A DNA stretch of 27,270 nt from Fragilaria crotonensis (Eukaryota; Bacillariophyta; Fragilariophyceae; Fragilariales; Fragilariaceae), in assembly GCA_022925895.1 (NCBI GenBank), contig JAKSYS010000757.1:1-27270 (forward strand). Reading direction: 5' to 3'. Every line of letters begins with the position of its first letter. Within the stretch, counting starts at the first letter, position 1. Below the pieces are notes generated by a model. It searched no databases. It worked only from the letters and a program-made list of their open reading frames with translations, and had not been told where the DNA came from. Of this stretch, positions 1 to 9,654 are shown in pieces. A program made the position numbers and the translations under genes.

Positions 1-850
1 ACTATTTGGTACACAAATTTTGCACCTTCTAATGATGGTGTCTTCTGTCTTCACGAGTGATGTGGCCCTTGCCTGACGTACTTCTGCCACGTGTGTGTCG
101 TGAAGTATGAACTTCTTATCACATTTTTTCTGGGTCGATTGCCATACATCATTGCGAATGGTCATCAAAGGGCACGATCAACTTGCAAACCATCATGACG
201 ACGTTGAAACAGGTCACTGCTATCTGTGACATTGGGCACAGTAGCAGCAGCTCCAACCTTGACGTCCGGAAAAACATGATGAGGAGTACGGTTGTGGAAT
301 GCACAGGTAAAGACGAGGAAACTATCATGACAACGTTGAAACAGGTCACTGCTATCTGTGACATTGGGCACAGTAGCAGCAGTTCCAACCTTGACGCAAA
401 ACTGAACATGATGAGGAGTACAGTCCTTCCAAATGATGCCACCAGTGATGATTACATGGTCTGAAGGGATACAGTACTACGGTGACTCCGGTACGGCAAG
501 GGCCGGTGTTACGGGCATGGGACACTACAGTGGAACACGGCATCACTACGACACTCCAATACACGCAACACGAACACGGATACGTGAGAACGATATGAGT
601 GATAACCGAAGACAGGACTCGCCAACAGGGTGGTGTGGGATATCGATACGCAACCCTCACATCTATCCATCCGGATCGATTGTGCCTTATCAACCCCAAT
701 AGAGTAACTTTTACATTTTCCAAGCCCACCCCTGGAACCATCAACTCCGGGGAGTCGGAGCTATATCACTGCCTAGGCATTCGCCCTTGGCCAAGCCTAC
801 AGGACGACAGACTGTTTTCGATGCAGAGAATCAAGCGTCGCAGTGAAAAA
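1..850. other. Left-edge stretch without a recognisable gene
   Basis: Apart from the direct duplication at 192-422, nothing in this stretch can be tied to a gene. The open frames on both strands are short, overlap one another, and have low-complexity translations typical of shadow frames. No RNA gene or promoter was recognised. Because it lies 3' of the Helitron coding region (which is on the minus strand), part of it may belong to the Helitron's 3' flank, but no Helitron terminus was identified. Confidence 0.5.
192..422. repeat. Direct duplication of a ~99-bp segment, period 132 bp
   Basis: The segment at about 192-290 recurs at about 324-422 with only a few differences. Both copies start ATCATGAC(G/A)ACGTTGAAAC and end in ATGATGAGGAGTAC. 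The copies are separated by about 33 bp of unrelated sequence. An open plus-strand frame (about 183-464) reads through both copies and would give a repeated peptide containing a run of five serines. It matches no family I know and has no other support, so I call this a repeat rather than a gene. Confidence 0.85.
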
Positions 851-1020
851 CGCGGTACATGTGGTCCGGTGCCCGCCACATATACTGCGAAATCCGAGAA
901 AACGCGGCACATGTGGTAGGGTGCTCACCATATATGCCGCGAAAAATGAAAACGCGGTATATGTGGTCCGGTACCCACCACATATACCGCGAAATTCGTG
1001 AATACGCGGCACATGTGGTC
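851..1020. repeat. Tandem array of three 39-nt hairpins plus a half unit
   Basis: Units lie at 851-889, 903-941 and 953-991, and a fourth left arm starts at 1005 before the similarity ends. Spacing is 52, 50 and 52 bp. Each unit is a 15-nt arm CGCGGYAYATGTGGT, a 9-nt loop, then the complementary arm. Unit 3 (953-991) is a perfect 15-bp stem. Unit 2 keeps most pairs and unit 1 has three mismatched positions, partly G-T pairs. The spacers are A-rich. The array lies 230-400 bp beyond the stop codon of the minus-strand Helitron gene, so it could be part of that element's 3' region or an independent satellite. Confidence 0.9.
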
Positions 1021-1250
1021 CGGACCTGTCGATGGACCCTGCGACGTCGCTAATTCCACGAGATGTGAGATAGCTGGATTTGCAGGTCCATTGCTCAACG
1101 CGGAATCGATCATTCAGAGTACAGTTGTGAACAAGGAAGCTAGTACCTCTGACATGGTTGGCAGCAAAAGACAAGGATTCCAACAGGTTTTTAGCTCAAG
1201 CAAGTAAATCAAGAAAAAAGTACTGGTGTATGAAGCACAGATCTTAATTT

Positions 1251-3664
1251 TCACGATGGCTTTAACAATGTTTCATTGACAACATTTAGCGTTCGCGTTC
1301 GATTGTTTATGATATGTTCCTTGAAAGTGAGAACACGAAGCTGTGATGCTTGAGGGACTCGGCTGCATGAGACATGCAGTTGGCCGTGAGCAAAGGGATC
1401 GTGCCGCAAGTCTAGAAGCATATGCTCAATTGTTTTCCCTTGAACAATGTTTGACGTCATTGAGTAACGAGGACGGAGTGGAAATTGACGCCTTGAGATT
1501 TTCAGTGGCGACTTGGAATTGATGTTCTGTATGAAGCAAATGCGAGGAATGTCATCTTCAAGTCCGGTAGTATAGTTATAGACCGTGATGTACTTGTCTG
1601 TCATGCTTACAATGCGTACAATTGTACCATTCATTAACTTGCGCCCAAAGTTAATGCTCCTCATACACGAGTAGATGCCGTTCACTTTCAGGAGTAACTT
1701 GCTTGGAGGCATGCTATTATGCGTCATTGCATCTGCAAAATCTGCGATTATGCATTTGACGTCAGTAGGCATCTCCGACAGAATCTGGTCTGACGATTCC
1801 ATAACACGACTTTCGCCGTTAACTTTGCTTAGGAAGTAGTTGTTGTGTTCGTCTACCTGCTTGTTGGTCATAGCAACTAAAGCAGACATAATTACTGCAT
1901 CGTAGTTGTTCACGTCCGGGTGAACCCAGTCGCGCGCTGCCTGTAATTGTGTCTCTGCATCATAACACCATATGGTTTGCGGAAGGTCAACCCATTTCGA
2001 CAGACCTATTGATGTCCAACGGCCATCTGTATCTGGTACAACTGGTTGAACTTTCCCATTTCCTAAATCATCACATACTTTTGTCCATTCCTTGTCGTTT
2101 GCAGTTCGAATAGGTTGTGTAAGATGGAGGACTGTGAACTTTTGAAAAACAGGCCAAGACTTGACACTTGCATTGTAAATGTCTCAATCATCGCATGATT
2201 TGATAGGTGGTGGGATCTGACGGAAATCACCTGCCGTTATGACACGAAGACCGCCGAAAGGGCTTCCGTTTTTTCTTATATCTCTGCAAGCTCGTTCTAA
2301 TGATTCCCATATTCGACGATGCGCGTTTGGGCCTTCTTCAATAATCAGGTAATGCGTTCCGCGAATAAGAGCGGCACGTTGAGAATTGTCACCAACATGA
2401 TATTGCAACCGGTCGGCATCGTCAGGTTCAATATCCATCTTAACAATTCCGTGCATCGTGAACCCTCCACGTGCAATAGCCATTACTCCTGTTGGTGCCA
2501 CGGCAAGTGCGATCATAGACTTCCGAACTCGAATATGACCAAGAATGTAATCCAGGAGAAAAGATTTCCCGCGACCAAACGGTGCATCAATGAAGATGTT
2601 GTCCGTATGCCTGAAAATGTATTTAACAATCTTTTTTTGTTCTCTGTTAAGAACGACGCTATCAAGCATTCTCGTTATAGCGTCAATATTGTACTTTGTC
2701 TTCTCGAGCTCAGCCTCAGCAGGTGCTTTTGGTAATGGAAGGCCATAACCTTCCATTTCCAGATTGTTGTCAACGAACATTTCTTGAATTGCTTGTAACA
2801 GATCTTGTTGGATATCGTACGGCATATCGTAAAACGTGAACTGGTACAGCAAAGCCATCATAGGTTTACCTTGACAAACGGGTGTAATCATGTTGCGTGC
2901 TTGATAGAAATCCAATGACATGTATACAGCATACTTGATGAAATTTGCTTTCGATTGAGCATACTTTTGGAGGAGAACCATTACGAATAGGCGCCAAAGC
3001 TTGTCTGAGACAATCAGGTTTGCGATAGCTTCCTTCATAATCACATCAAATTCAGTGTTATTGGATACGATGCTCATGGCAACGCAGGCGTCATGACATG
3101 TGTCATGAACATTGCCGTTGGCAGTCCGTGCATCTACCCAAGAGCGTGACGGGTAGTGTCGAAGTAACATGCGTAGGTAATACAAATCACCGCATGCAGG
3201 GGATACAAACTTCATCCGGTTGATCGTTTGTGTTAAAGACGATGTTGTCTTCCGTCTTGAATACACAAACAACTGCATGTCTTGTTTACGCTGAAGAACC
3301 TCGCTGCGTGGTATAAAAATTTCGCCCCTAAGGCTCTTGGTAGACCTACGTTCAACATGTTCAACCACATAGGTGTCGAAGAACTTCTCTAACGTCAACA
3401 TGTCGAATTCTTCTCCTGCTGGGCGGTTCCAATAGATGTCCTGCGCACTAACTTTGTTGGCAATCATCTCTTCCATGCTGGTAATATTGTTTGGCTTAAA
3501 ATGGACCACCTCATTTCCTGGAAGTTCAATATCAATCACGTGGATGCCTGGTTGATTTTGTGAAGTCCGGTAACCGAGAAACTTCCATGTTGCTTGCGTT
3601 GCAGGAATGCAGTGCATGAGCTCAAATCGGTTGATTTCATTCTTTTCGTATAACGTGAAATTTT
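1251..3664 (-). pseudogene. Helitron PIF1-type helicase domain, one in-frame stop
   Basis: PIF1-like SF1 helicases unwind DNA during Helitron transposition. A single minus-strand frame runs from about 3664 to the stop at 1251, interrupted only by a TGA at 2184-2186. Visible motifs: Walker A DAPFGRGKSF (about 2562-2590; canonical forms have GTGKT), Walker B LIIEEGPN (about 2326-2352; E replaces the usual first D), motif III GDFRQIPPP (about 2204-2232), and then, beyond the stop, ALVAMTNKQVDEHN, KLMNGTIVRI, SNIVQGKTIEH and HGQLHVSCSRV (about 1350-1900). The block 2183-1914 between the two open halves also translates without stops in this frame (for example LTQPIRTAND), confirming one broken gene rather than two. 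Expression of an intact helicase is not expected. Confidence 0.9.
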
Positions 3665-6470
3665 TTTCATTTCTTCCTTCACACGTTCCCGCACAATATT
3701 AGGGATTCGGGAGTCCATCTCGTTATCGACAAATGTTGAGACATTTTGAACTTGGAGACGTACGTTGCCCATGTAAATATACTTGAACAAATATTCAATA
3801 ATGAAGACGTCCGAACAGATTTCTGTCTTTTGAATAATGAACAGCATCGAATGTCAGAAATACGCTTGGCATGGATGACAACAATGCCTCGTCTTACATT
3901 AACATGACAGTTGTACTTTGTGATCATGTCGAGAACGCACAGAACGATGCGCCGATCCTCCTCATCAAGACGTTTGTACAAAGGGTACCCATGATCGCCA
4001 ATCTGATACGTTGGATTAAGCTTTTTTGGGTAAAACAGACAACACGGCTTTCCATCTTTCAAGCATAGGTCTCGTTTACAATGATGGGTCATGAACGTTT
4101 CTAACAACTTCATTTCCTTTTGTGTCTTACATTGCGTGTAAGAGGTCGTAATCATCCGATTGATTTCATCAGCCGTTAACCTATCACCTTGTAGCCTATA
4201 TACAATATGTGCGTGAGGATGTCCTCGCCATTGAAACTCGACAACACTGATGATGTATACAGCTTCCCGCTCTTCAAAAAACACCCCAGCACGCAAGTCA
4301 TCCAAGAACAAAGCCAGCTTTTCCTTAAACACACGATCTTCCACAACCATATTGTCTTCCACGTATGGGGTGTTACTGGTACTGTCACAAAATTCCAACC
4401 AAGTAGGTGATGTTGTGAAGGTTGTAAACAGATGAGGACCTCCTAGCTTAGCAGCAGTTGTCATCGCATCAGCAAACTTTAGCATCTGGCTTCGTGGTCC
4501 ACCAGGATAACTTGACGGCAAATACGTATAGCCAGGAAGGTATTTCAAGTCGCTTGCTGTGAACGTTTCGTTTGTATCCTCATGATGATGATCATGACCT
4601 TCGATGATAAGAGATTCAAAGTTAACGCGTTCTTTGATGTCTTCCGGCAATGCCTCAAGATATGACACCTTAGCTTGTTCGTCCTCAGACAGTAAGTTAA
4701 TCGCCATTTCTCTTTGCCTTATCATATTGACCGCCGTGTAGAGTGCACCTTCAACAACACTTCTTGGAGCCCTCTTCAATAGTGTGTTGTTTTGCCGAAG
4801 GTAGTCAAGTGTGTTGTGTTGATCACGTAGAAATTGTTCCAACACCCATGCCTGGGAAAGCCGACCTGCGTGTGAAATAATAGGACTATGCAGCAGTAGA
4901 TACTTTGTGTATTCATGGAGAGTAATGCCGTTCTTTGTATGTAACTTGGTGAAGATTGATGTGCCGTCTGGCAAATGACCCCAGCCAATTTGCCCATCAA
5001 CAAAAAGCAAAGGATAAGCAAGCGTCTCCCAGAACCCGCTTTGGTAGTGAATTGTATTCGACAATCTGTATGCTTCAGATTTTCGCTTTGGAATAACTGT
5101 TGCAAACAATTCCGTATTGTCATTCCGATGCATCGTACTGTGAACTAATGCCAGCTCCTCACTACTCAATCGTTTCTGTTCCATGTGCTTCGAACGATGC
5201 GTAAAATTAAACTTAATGGCTTCGATAGCGCTGTCTTGCCCCATACTCATTAACGACAGTGCAAAGGGATTGAACCGCTGTAAATAGTCCGAAATTGTTG
5301 CTGCCCATGACTTTGCTTGTGTTATATGGCTAGTAGGCCAATAATCTTCCGGAAGATTATCAAATTCTTGTAGTTGCAATGATGTATCATTAATCCATGC
5401 GCGCAGAGGCCCACCGACATCTCCGTTCAAAATCCTTGTGTAGGTTTGCCCGCAACAGCGAAGGTGAGCTGGCTGTGAAGGCATAAACATTCCACCACGA
5501 ACAACACTTCCAGGCGATGAAAATCGCAACGTATTGTTAACGATACGTGACCATGGTCCAAACCATTTGTTGGTGTACACGGACATAAGCTCTTCTGGGA
5601 TCTCAAAGCATTGACTGTCAAGAGAAGTTAGCATGCCCTTACCACAACAAAATCCAGCTGATTCATGAGCATATAAGAGGAAGTTGTTATCGCAGTACTT
5701 GCATAACTTTGCTGGTTTCACATTAACTGGCTCGAGACGCTTTTTGAAATTAACGGGACGACGTCTTGTATTGGGATTACGCTCTCTATAGCGCTGCTTC
5801 CTCTCACGATCAAGCTGACGAATGCGATCAATCACTTCGCTGTTTCCTTGCGCATTCCTAACACGCCTTTTCCTCTCACGATCAAGGCGACGACGGCGAT
5901 GGTTTTTTCATGTGCGTTTTCAATTTTAGCTGCACTGTTATTCTGTAATAATTCATCATCAGCTTCATCACCGTTTCCTCTTACCGCTGCCGTTTCGTCG
6001 CTTCCTGCCGGATCGATTGTAGCAGGACATGAAAGGATCACTTCGCTGTTTCCATGCGCATTCCTAACACGCCTTTTCCTCTCACGATCAAGGCGACGAC
6101 GGCGATCAGCCAAATTACTGTTTCCATCTGCATGCCTAAGAACACATCTTTTCCTCTCACAATCAAGTCAGCGATGGCGATCTTCTATCGTTTCTCCCGG
6201 ATCTGCCAGAGAAGAATCAGTCACATTGTTCTTTCCATGTGCGTTTTCAATTTTAGCTGCTACATCACCGTTTCCTCTTACAGCTGCCGTCTTCTCGCTT
6301 CCTGCCGGATCGATTGAAGCAGGACATGAAAGAAGACGGTAGCGTTGTCTTGTCCTTCTATATCTGTTACGGCTCAGACAACGGCCACGCTCGCATTCCG
6401 TCTCCTCATTTTCTCGCGAGGGAGAATCAGACAAATCACCGCTTGCGGATGAGGCGTGCATAGTGTTCAT
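3665..6470 (-). pseudogene. Helitron Rep domain (HUH rolling-circle endonuclease), frameshifted
   Basis: Rep nicks and joins DNA for rolling-circle transposition. An ATG at 6470 opens a frame with a basic repeat N-terminus, which stops at a TGA (6168-6170) and continues in the same frame. Near 5905 it moves to the frame that runs to about 3840. That frame contains a Cys-containing N-terminal region around 5640-5710, the Helitron-like block GGPHLFTTFT, and the HUH motif HPHAH (about 4207-4221). KYNCHVNV follows, just before the second frame change. The catalytic region YLFKYIY (about 3780-3797) lies in another frame, and a third change occurs at an A7 run on the coding strand (3661-3667), after which NEINRF leads into the helicase part. 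The catalytic residues are therefore preserved but split over frames. The open frame ending near 5835 has no ATG there, so the true start was upstream. Confidence 0.88.
5836..6440 (-). repeat. Tandem basic repeats encoding the Helitron Rep N-terminus
   Basis: On the coding (minus) strand the motif DRxRxLDRERKRRxRNA recurs at about 6150-6180, 6060-6110, 5850-5905 and 5770-5830. Between repeats lies a spacer reading SCPA(S/T)IDPAGS then KTAAVRGNGD then AAKIENAHxK, present twice (about 6330-6235 and 6030-5920). At DNA level the block GCGCATTCCTAACACGCC followed by TTTTCCTCTCACGATCAAGG is nearly identical at about 5850 and 6058. The repeats are Arg/Lys-rich and could act as nuclear-localisation or DNA-binding tracts. 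Unequal exchange between copies probably produced the frame change near 5905. Confidence 0.75.
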
Positions 6471-6473
6471 CGT

Positions 6474-6682
6474 CTGACACGAACTTCAGGACCTTCCGTT
6501 CAATACTTTCGTGGTCTTACCAAGCCGTGCACAGTACTGGCACACGGCTTTCAGTCCTGCAAACGACGTGACACAATTGAGAACTTTGTCTGACACCAAA
6601 ATAATGATCATATTCTGACACCAACTTCATGACCTTCCGTTGAATACTGTCGCGGTCTTGCAGAGCCGTGCTCAGTATTGGC
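6474..6682. repeat. Pair of 68-bp direct repeats, period 141 bp
   Basis: CTGACACGAACTTCAGGACC at 6474 and CTGACACCAACTTCATGACC at 6615 begin two copies (6474-6541 and 6615-6682). Both continue through CTTCCGTT(C/G)AATACT, then CGTG or CGCG, to AGCCGTGC(A/T)CAGTA(C/T)TGGC. They lie upstream of the Helitron start codon (6470, minus) and upstream of the plus-strand gene at 7110, so they could be element 5' flank or promoter sequence. No function can be assigned. Confidence 0.8.
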
Positions 6683-7109
6683 TACGCCAAGATTTGGTCC
6701 GGACGTACATCCGGGGCGTCTGGCCGGGGCTTGCACGGTACTGGTACACAGCGTTCCGTATACATGTACGCCATCGTTGTCTTCATCTATTTCGTCCGGT
6801 TCTTCATGTCTTCGGAATTTTTTATCTTACCGGACACAAGACAATCTTATTACTTAAAAAAAAGAGGACGACATCAAAGGCGTGAACACGACCGTAACAG
6901 TGTCCGGTACCGGTCAATAATGCTACCGTCGTACTGTATCTAGCTTCATCCAGTTTCCAGTGTTCTCCCAGTAGGGTGTAGTATGACGTATGAACAATGT
7001 ACAATACTGGTATGTACACTTCACACGATTGTTTGCCTCTATTGTAGTGAATTTTTAGTGATGCGATGATAGTGCTTGTGTGCTCGTCGGAGGACTTGTC
7101 AAGACAGCA
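6683..7109 (+). other. Upstream region of the RDKF-repeat gene
   Basis: No coding region is supported here. The stretch holds an A-run (about 6857-6864) and AT-rich sequence just before the ATG at 7110, as expected of a promoter/5' UTR, but no TATA box or other element can be assigned with confidence. The sequence immediately before the start, AGACAGCA then ATGG, is a reasonable eukaryotic initiation context. Confidence 0.4.
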
Positions 7110-7958
7110 ATGGAGGACGAAGAGCCTCAGCGAGACAAGTTTGAAAGTCTCAGGACTGACCTAAGCAGTGCTGTCTCTGTCGCGGAGGGTGGATCGCACG
7201 CGCCAAAGCGAGATAAATTTGCGAGCTTGACTCTGAGAGAACAGGAGCAATCGTCGCCGCCCGCATCGGTTCCAGCACATGAGCCTGCCAACGATTCGTC
7301 AATCCTTAGCGCGGAGATATCAAAGCCACCTCGAAGAGATAAATTCGCCAGCATGGCAGCGAGAAAAGAACTTACAGCCGAGGCAGCAATGACTGCGGCT
7401 GCTCGAGCTCCTTCCGCGTCTAAGAATCGCGATAATGCTACACCCACATCGCGATTGACTCCCCGAGACAAATTTTCGAGTACGACCCAGCTACAGAAAA
7501 GTCACTTTGTCGACCGAACCAACGCAGAAAAGAACTCGGGATCGAATGGTAGGGTGAATTTCGAAATTCGGACACAGCAGCGGCTAAGGGTTCTCGAGGA
7601 CCTGGAAATTGCGGAAACCCATACTTGGATGTTAATTCAATTCGCCAGCCGAACTGCTGAACACCTGGCAAAACTGAATGTGGAGCAGAGTGACACTACG
7701 GTTTCTTCGATTTCATTGCAGTACCGTGACACCCTTCAAAAAATTCACTCGTTACTCTCCAGGCACTCTAAATTCGTGAAAGCATATGAAAATCACCAAG
7801 AGGAAGTCGACGCAACGAACATGTACGCAGCCAGAGTCGAAACCAGGTTAGCGCAAGAGCGACGAAATGTCGTCGAAGAGTTGCTCAAACTAGAAAAACA
7901 AGAATTGCCATTAGGCGTTACTGCAGGTATTGAAAACAAACGAAAGCGTGATGATTGA
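7110..7958 (+). CDS. RDKF-repeat coiled-coil protein, possibly Mediator MED11-like
   Basis: This is an intact 282-residue reading frame from ATG 7110. The frame is open a little upstream, but only from a GTG, so the first ATG is chosen. The N-terminal half is Ala/Ser-rich and probably disordered. It carries four copies of a short motif at about residues 8, 34, 76 and 119: RDKFESL, RDKFASL, RDKFASM and RDKFSST. The C-terminal half (about 150-270) is predicted by eye to be helical and coiled-coil, with LRVLEDLEIAET, IHSLLSRHSKF and MYAARVETRLAQER, and the protein ends in a basic KRKRDD tail. The helical part resembles the general pattern of MED11 (a Mediator head subunit), but this is a weak, by-eye resemblance; a BLOC-1- or SNARE-type coiled coil is an alternative. 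Codon use looks like that of a normal host gene, with no breaks. Confidence 0.8.
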   Translation: MEDEEPQRDKFESLRTDLSSAVSVAEGGSHAPKRDKFASLTLREQEQSSPPASVPAHEPANDSSILSAEISKPPRRDKFASMAARKELTAEAAMTAAARAPSASKNRDNATPTSRLTPRDKFSSTTQLQKSHFVDRTNAEKNSGSNGRVNFEIRTQQRLRVLEDLEIAETHTWMLIQFASRTAEHLAKLNVEQSDTTVSSISLQYRDTLQKIHSLLSRHSKFVKAYENHQEEVDATNMYAARVETRLAQERRNVVEELLKLEKQELPLGVTAGIENKRKRDD

Positions 7959-9386
7959 CGGCAAGCCGTTTTCACGGAATCGAATATTCTAGTTGGAGTA
8001 TACCAGTTAGAGAGTACTCGAATACAATACTCAATAGAGAATAACTTGCCGTTCGTTCTCCTCAGGAGCTTAGGAAAGAAAAACCTTAGGGACATCATTC
8101 CAGCTTAGCAAAAGGATGAGCTAATCTAGAAATCTATACATCCTATTCAAAATTCCAATTTCCCATGGCAATGGTGGAGTGCTGGTCCACTGGTGATCTC
8201 CTTTTCTTGACCAATTGCATCGCAATATTTGTCATATCATTGAGCTGTTGGTTCTGACAAACTCAATAACCTACGAGGATTATCATAAGGGTCATTGAAG
8301 TATGTTGAGAATCTCCTAATTTGGATCCTATTCATTGTTTGTGCCGAATTTCATGTCCCAGATTGAGCCAAGTCGCCTGAGCTGTATATAGGTTCTCCAT
8401 GTATCCTTGTACAGTTATCTGTCTTGAGTTGGTTCCATGCAGTATGCCTCTTGCTAAAGGCTTGCTTGACATCCTCAAAATGTTGCACCAAGATGGATTG
8501 CATGGTTTTAATCAGATGAAGCCACACACTGCCTTGGCTTGCACCCCCTTGTCTTCACACTTCATGCGAGATATGCTCTGTGGTGAAAGCATGCCCATGA
8601 TGACATCAAGAATAGCTGATTCTGAATTTGTTAATACTCCAACAGCTGCAATGGTGCTATGATTATCGGCAAGCAATGCCGGAAAGCATCATCTGATAAT
8701 GCTGCATGGGGCGATGTTGATACTTGGAATATTTTTTTACCGCCCCATGATGAGAATCCCAATTGAAATGTTGTTTCTTAATACGACCTTGGTCAAAGTT
8801 GTCTTGTTGACTGGAACGCCTTCAATGATGTGCAGAACCACGACGCCAACTGACCGGTCACAGTCAATTCACTCTACCCTGCTTTAGACAAGGACTATGG
8901 TTGACCTCAGTTTGAGGGCGAGCTATCTTTAAACAACCATTGCAGCAGATGAAGTGAAGTGCAAATTTGTGAACTCGGGTAAGAAATGCACAAACATGAG
9001 CTGTGCCACGTCTCCTTGTCACCTGGTGTGTGCACAACCCCACAATCAACTCATAATTCTAAAAGTTTTGTTCAAGGCAATGGAGCGACAATGGAGCGAC
9101 AAATAAGAAGAGCTCGGGTACAATGAACTAGTTAAAATACTTAGAAGGCTTCTTGTATTTTGCAATAGACTAATTTGCTGTGAGATGAATAAAGCATGCA
9201 GCAGGAAATGAATTTGAAACAACCAAGTGAGAGCTGCACTTTTCTTTCTTTCTCTTCTCTGATTGTTCTTTGAATATTGTTCAGAATCCCTTGAGTAGAT
9301 TGATTGTTGAAAGATACTGATTCACAGAATTTGATTGATTTATATAGTGAAATATAAAGCATGTAACATGTACATTTGGTGATGCA
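7959..9386. other. Unexplained stretch between two genes
   Basis: No gene can be supported. One plus-strand frame from an ATG at 8399 to 8662 encodes 87 residues with no recognisable motif; others are shorter. A tiny duplication, AATGGAGCGAC twice, sits near 9079-9100. The region may contain old repeat remnants or UTR of neighbouring genes. No RNA gene was recognised. Confidence 0.4.
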
Positions 9387-9654
9387 TCAGTTGGTGTTCT
9401 CTTTGAAGGTTGGCTGACAATTGCGCTTCCCATCAATTTGTCTGCAAAACATATGACAATGACCAAAGAACAATGACAAGACAAACAATTGCAAGAACGC
9501 AAACCGGAAGTGTGACTAAATCTTGCAAAGAGAATCAAAGCATGACTCACAGAAAATTGTGGTTGACAAACAGACGGAAGGTGAGGTAGAGTACTATGAT
9601 CATGACGGTAGATGCCTGCACGGCTCTTCTTGGCTTCTTTGTTTTGGGCGTCAT
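9387..9654 (-). CDS. Two-exon gene for a 52-residue single-span membrane protein
   Basis: On the minus strand an ATG at 9654 starts exon 1 (9654-9551), which ends at a consensus donor GTGAGT (9550-9545). A 109-nt intron (9550-9442) ends with a pyrimidine-rich acceptor, GTTTTGCAG. Exon 2 (9441-9387) ends with TGA. The exons total 159 nt, exactly 53 codons including the stop. The protein starts with a basic stretch MTPKTKKPRR, followed by a hydrophobic segment VMIIVLYLTFRLFV (about residues 17-30) and a short polar tail, as in a small tail-anchored or single-pass protein with its positive side probably cytosolic. TATA-like sequence (TATATAGTATATAG on the minus strand) lies about 50-65 nt upstream. 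Reading through the donor instead gives a longer frame with no family resemblance. No homologue is recognised, and without transcript data this remains a model. Confidence 0.45.

Larger units (their letters stand above)
1251..6470 (-). mobile_element. Decayed autonomous Helitron, coding part only
   Basis: The minus strand carries the two domains that define autonomous Helitrons in order: a Helitron-type Rep (HUH endonuclease) and a PIF1-family helicase, in what was one polyprotein. They are broken by in-frame stops at 6168-6170 and 2184-2186 and by frame changes near 5905, 3840 and 3665. These bounds are those of coding similarity. I could not find the 5' TC or 3' hairpin-CTRR ends, so the true element is longer. 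The tandem hairpins at 851-1020 and the direct repeats at 6474-6682 flank the coding part and may or may not belong to it. Confidence 0.85.

Noticed and set aside
851-1020. CRISPR array
   Set aside because: The spacers are only 11-13 nt and A-rich, the repeats are full hairpins, and the DNA is eukaryotic.
5848-6342. Plus-strand 164-codon open frame over the Helitron N-terminus
   Set aside because: It lacks family resemblance, is Ser/Phe/Leu-rich, and is the reverse shadow of the Arg-rich repeat coding sequence on the minus strand.
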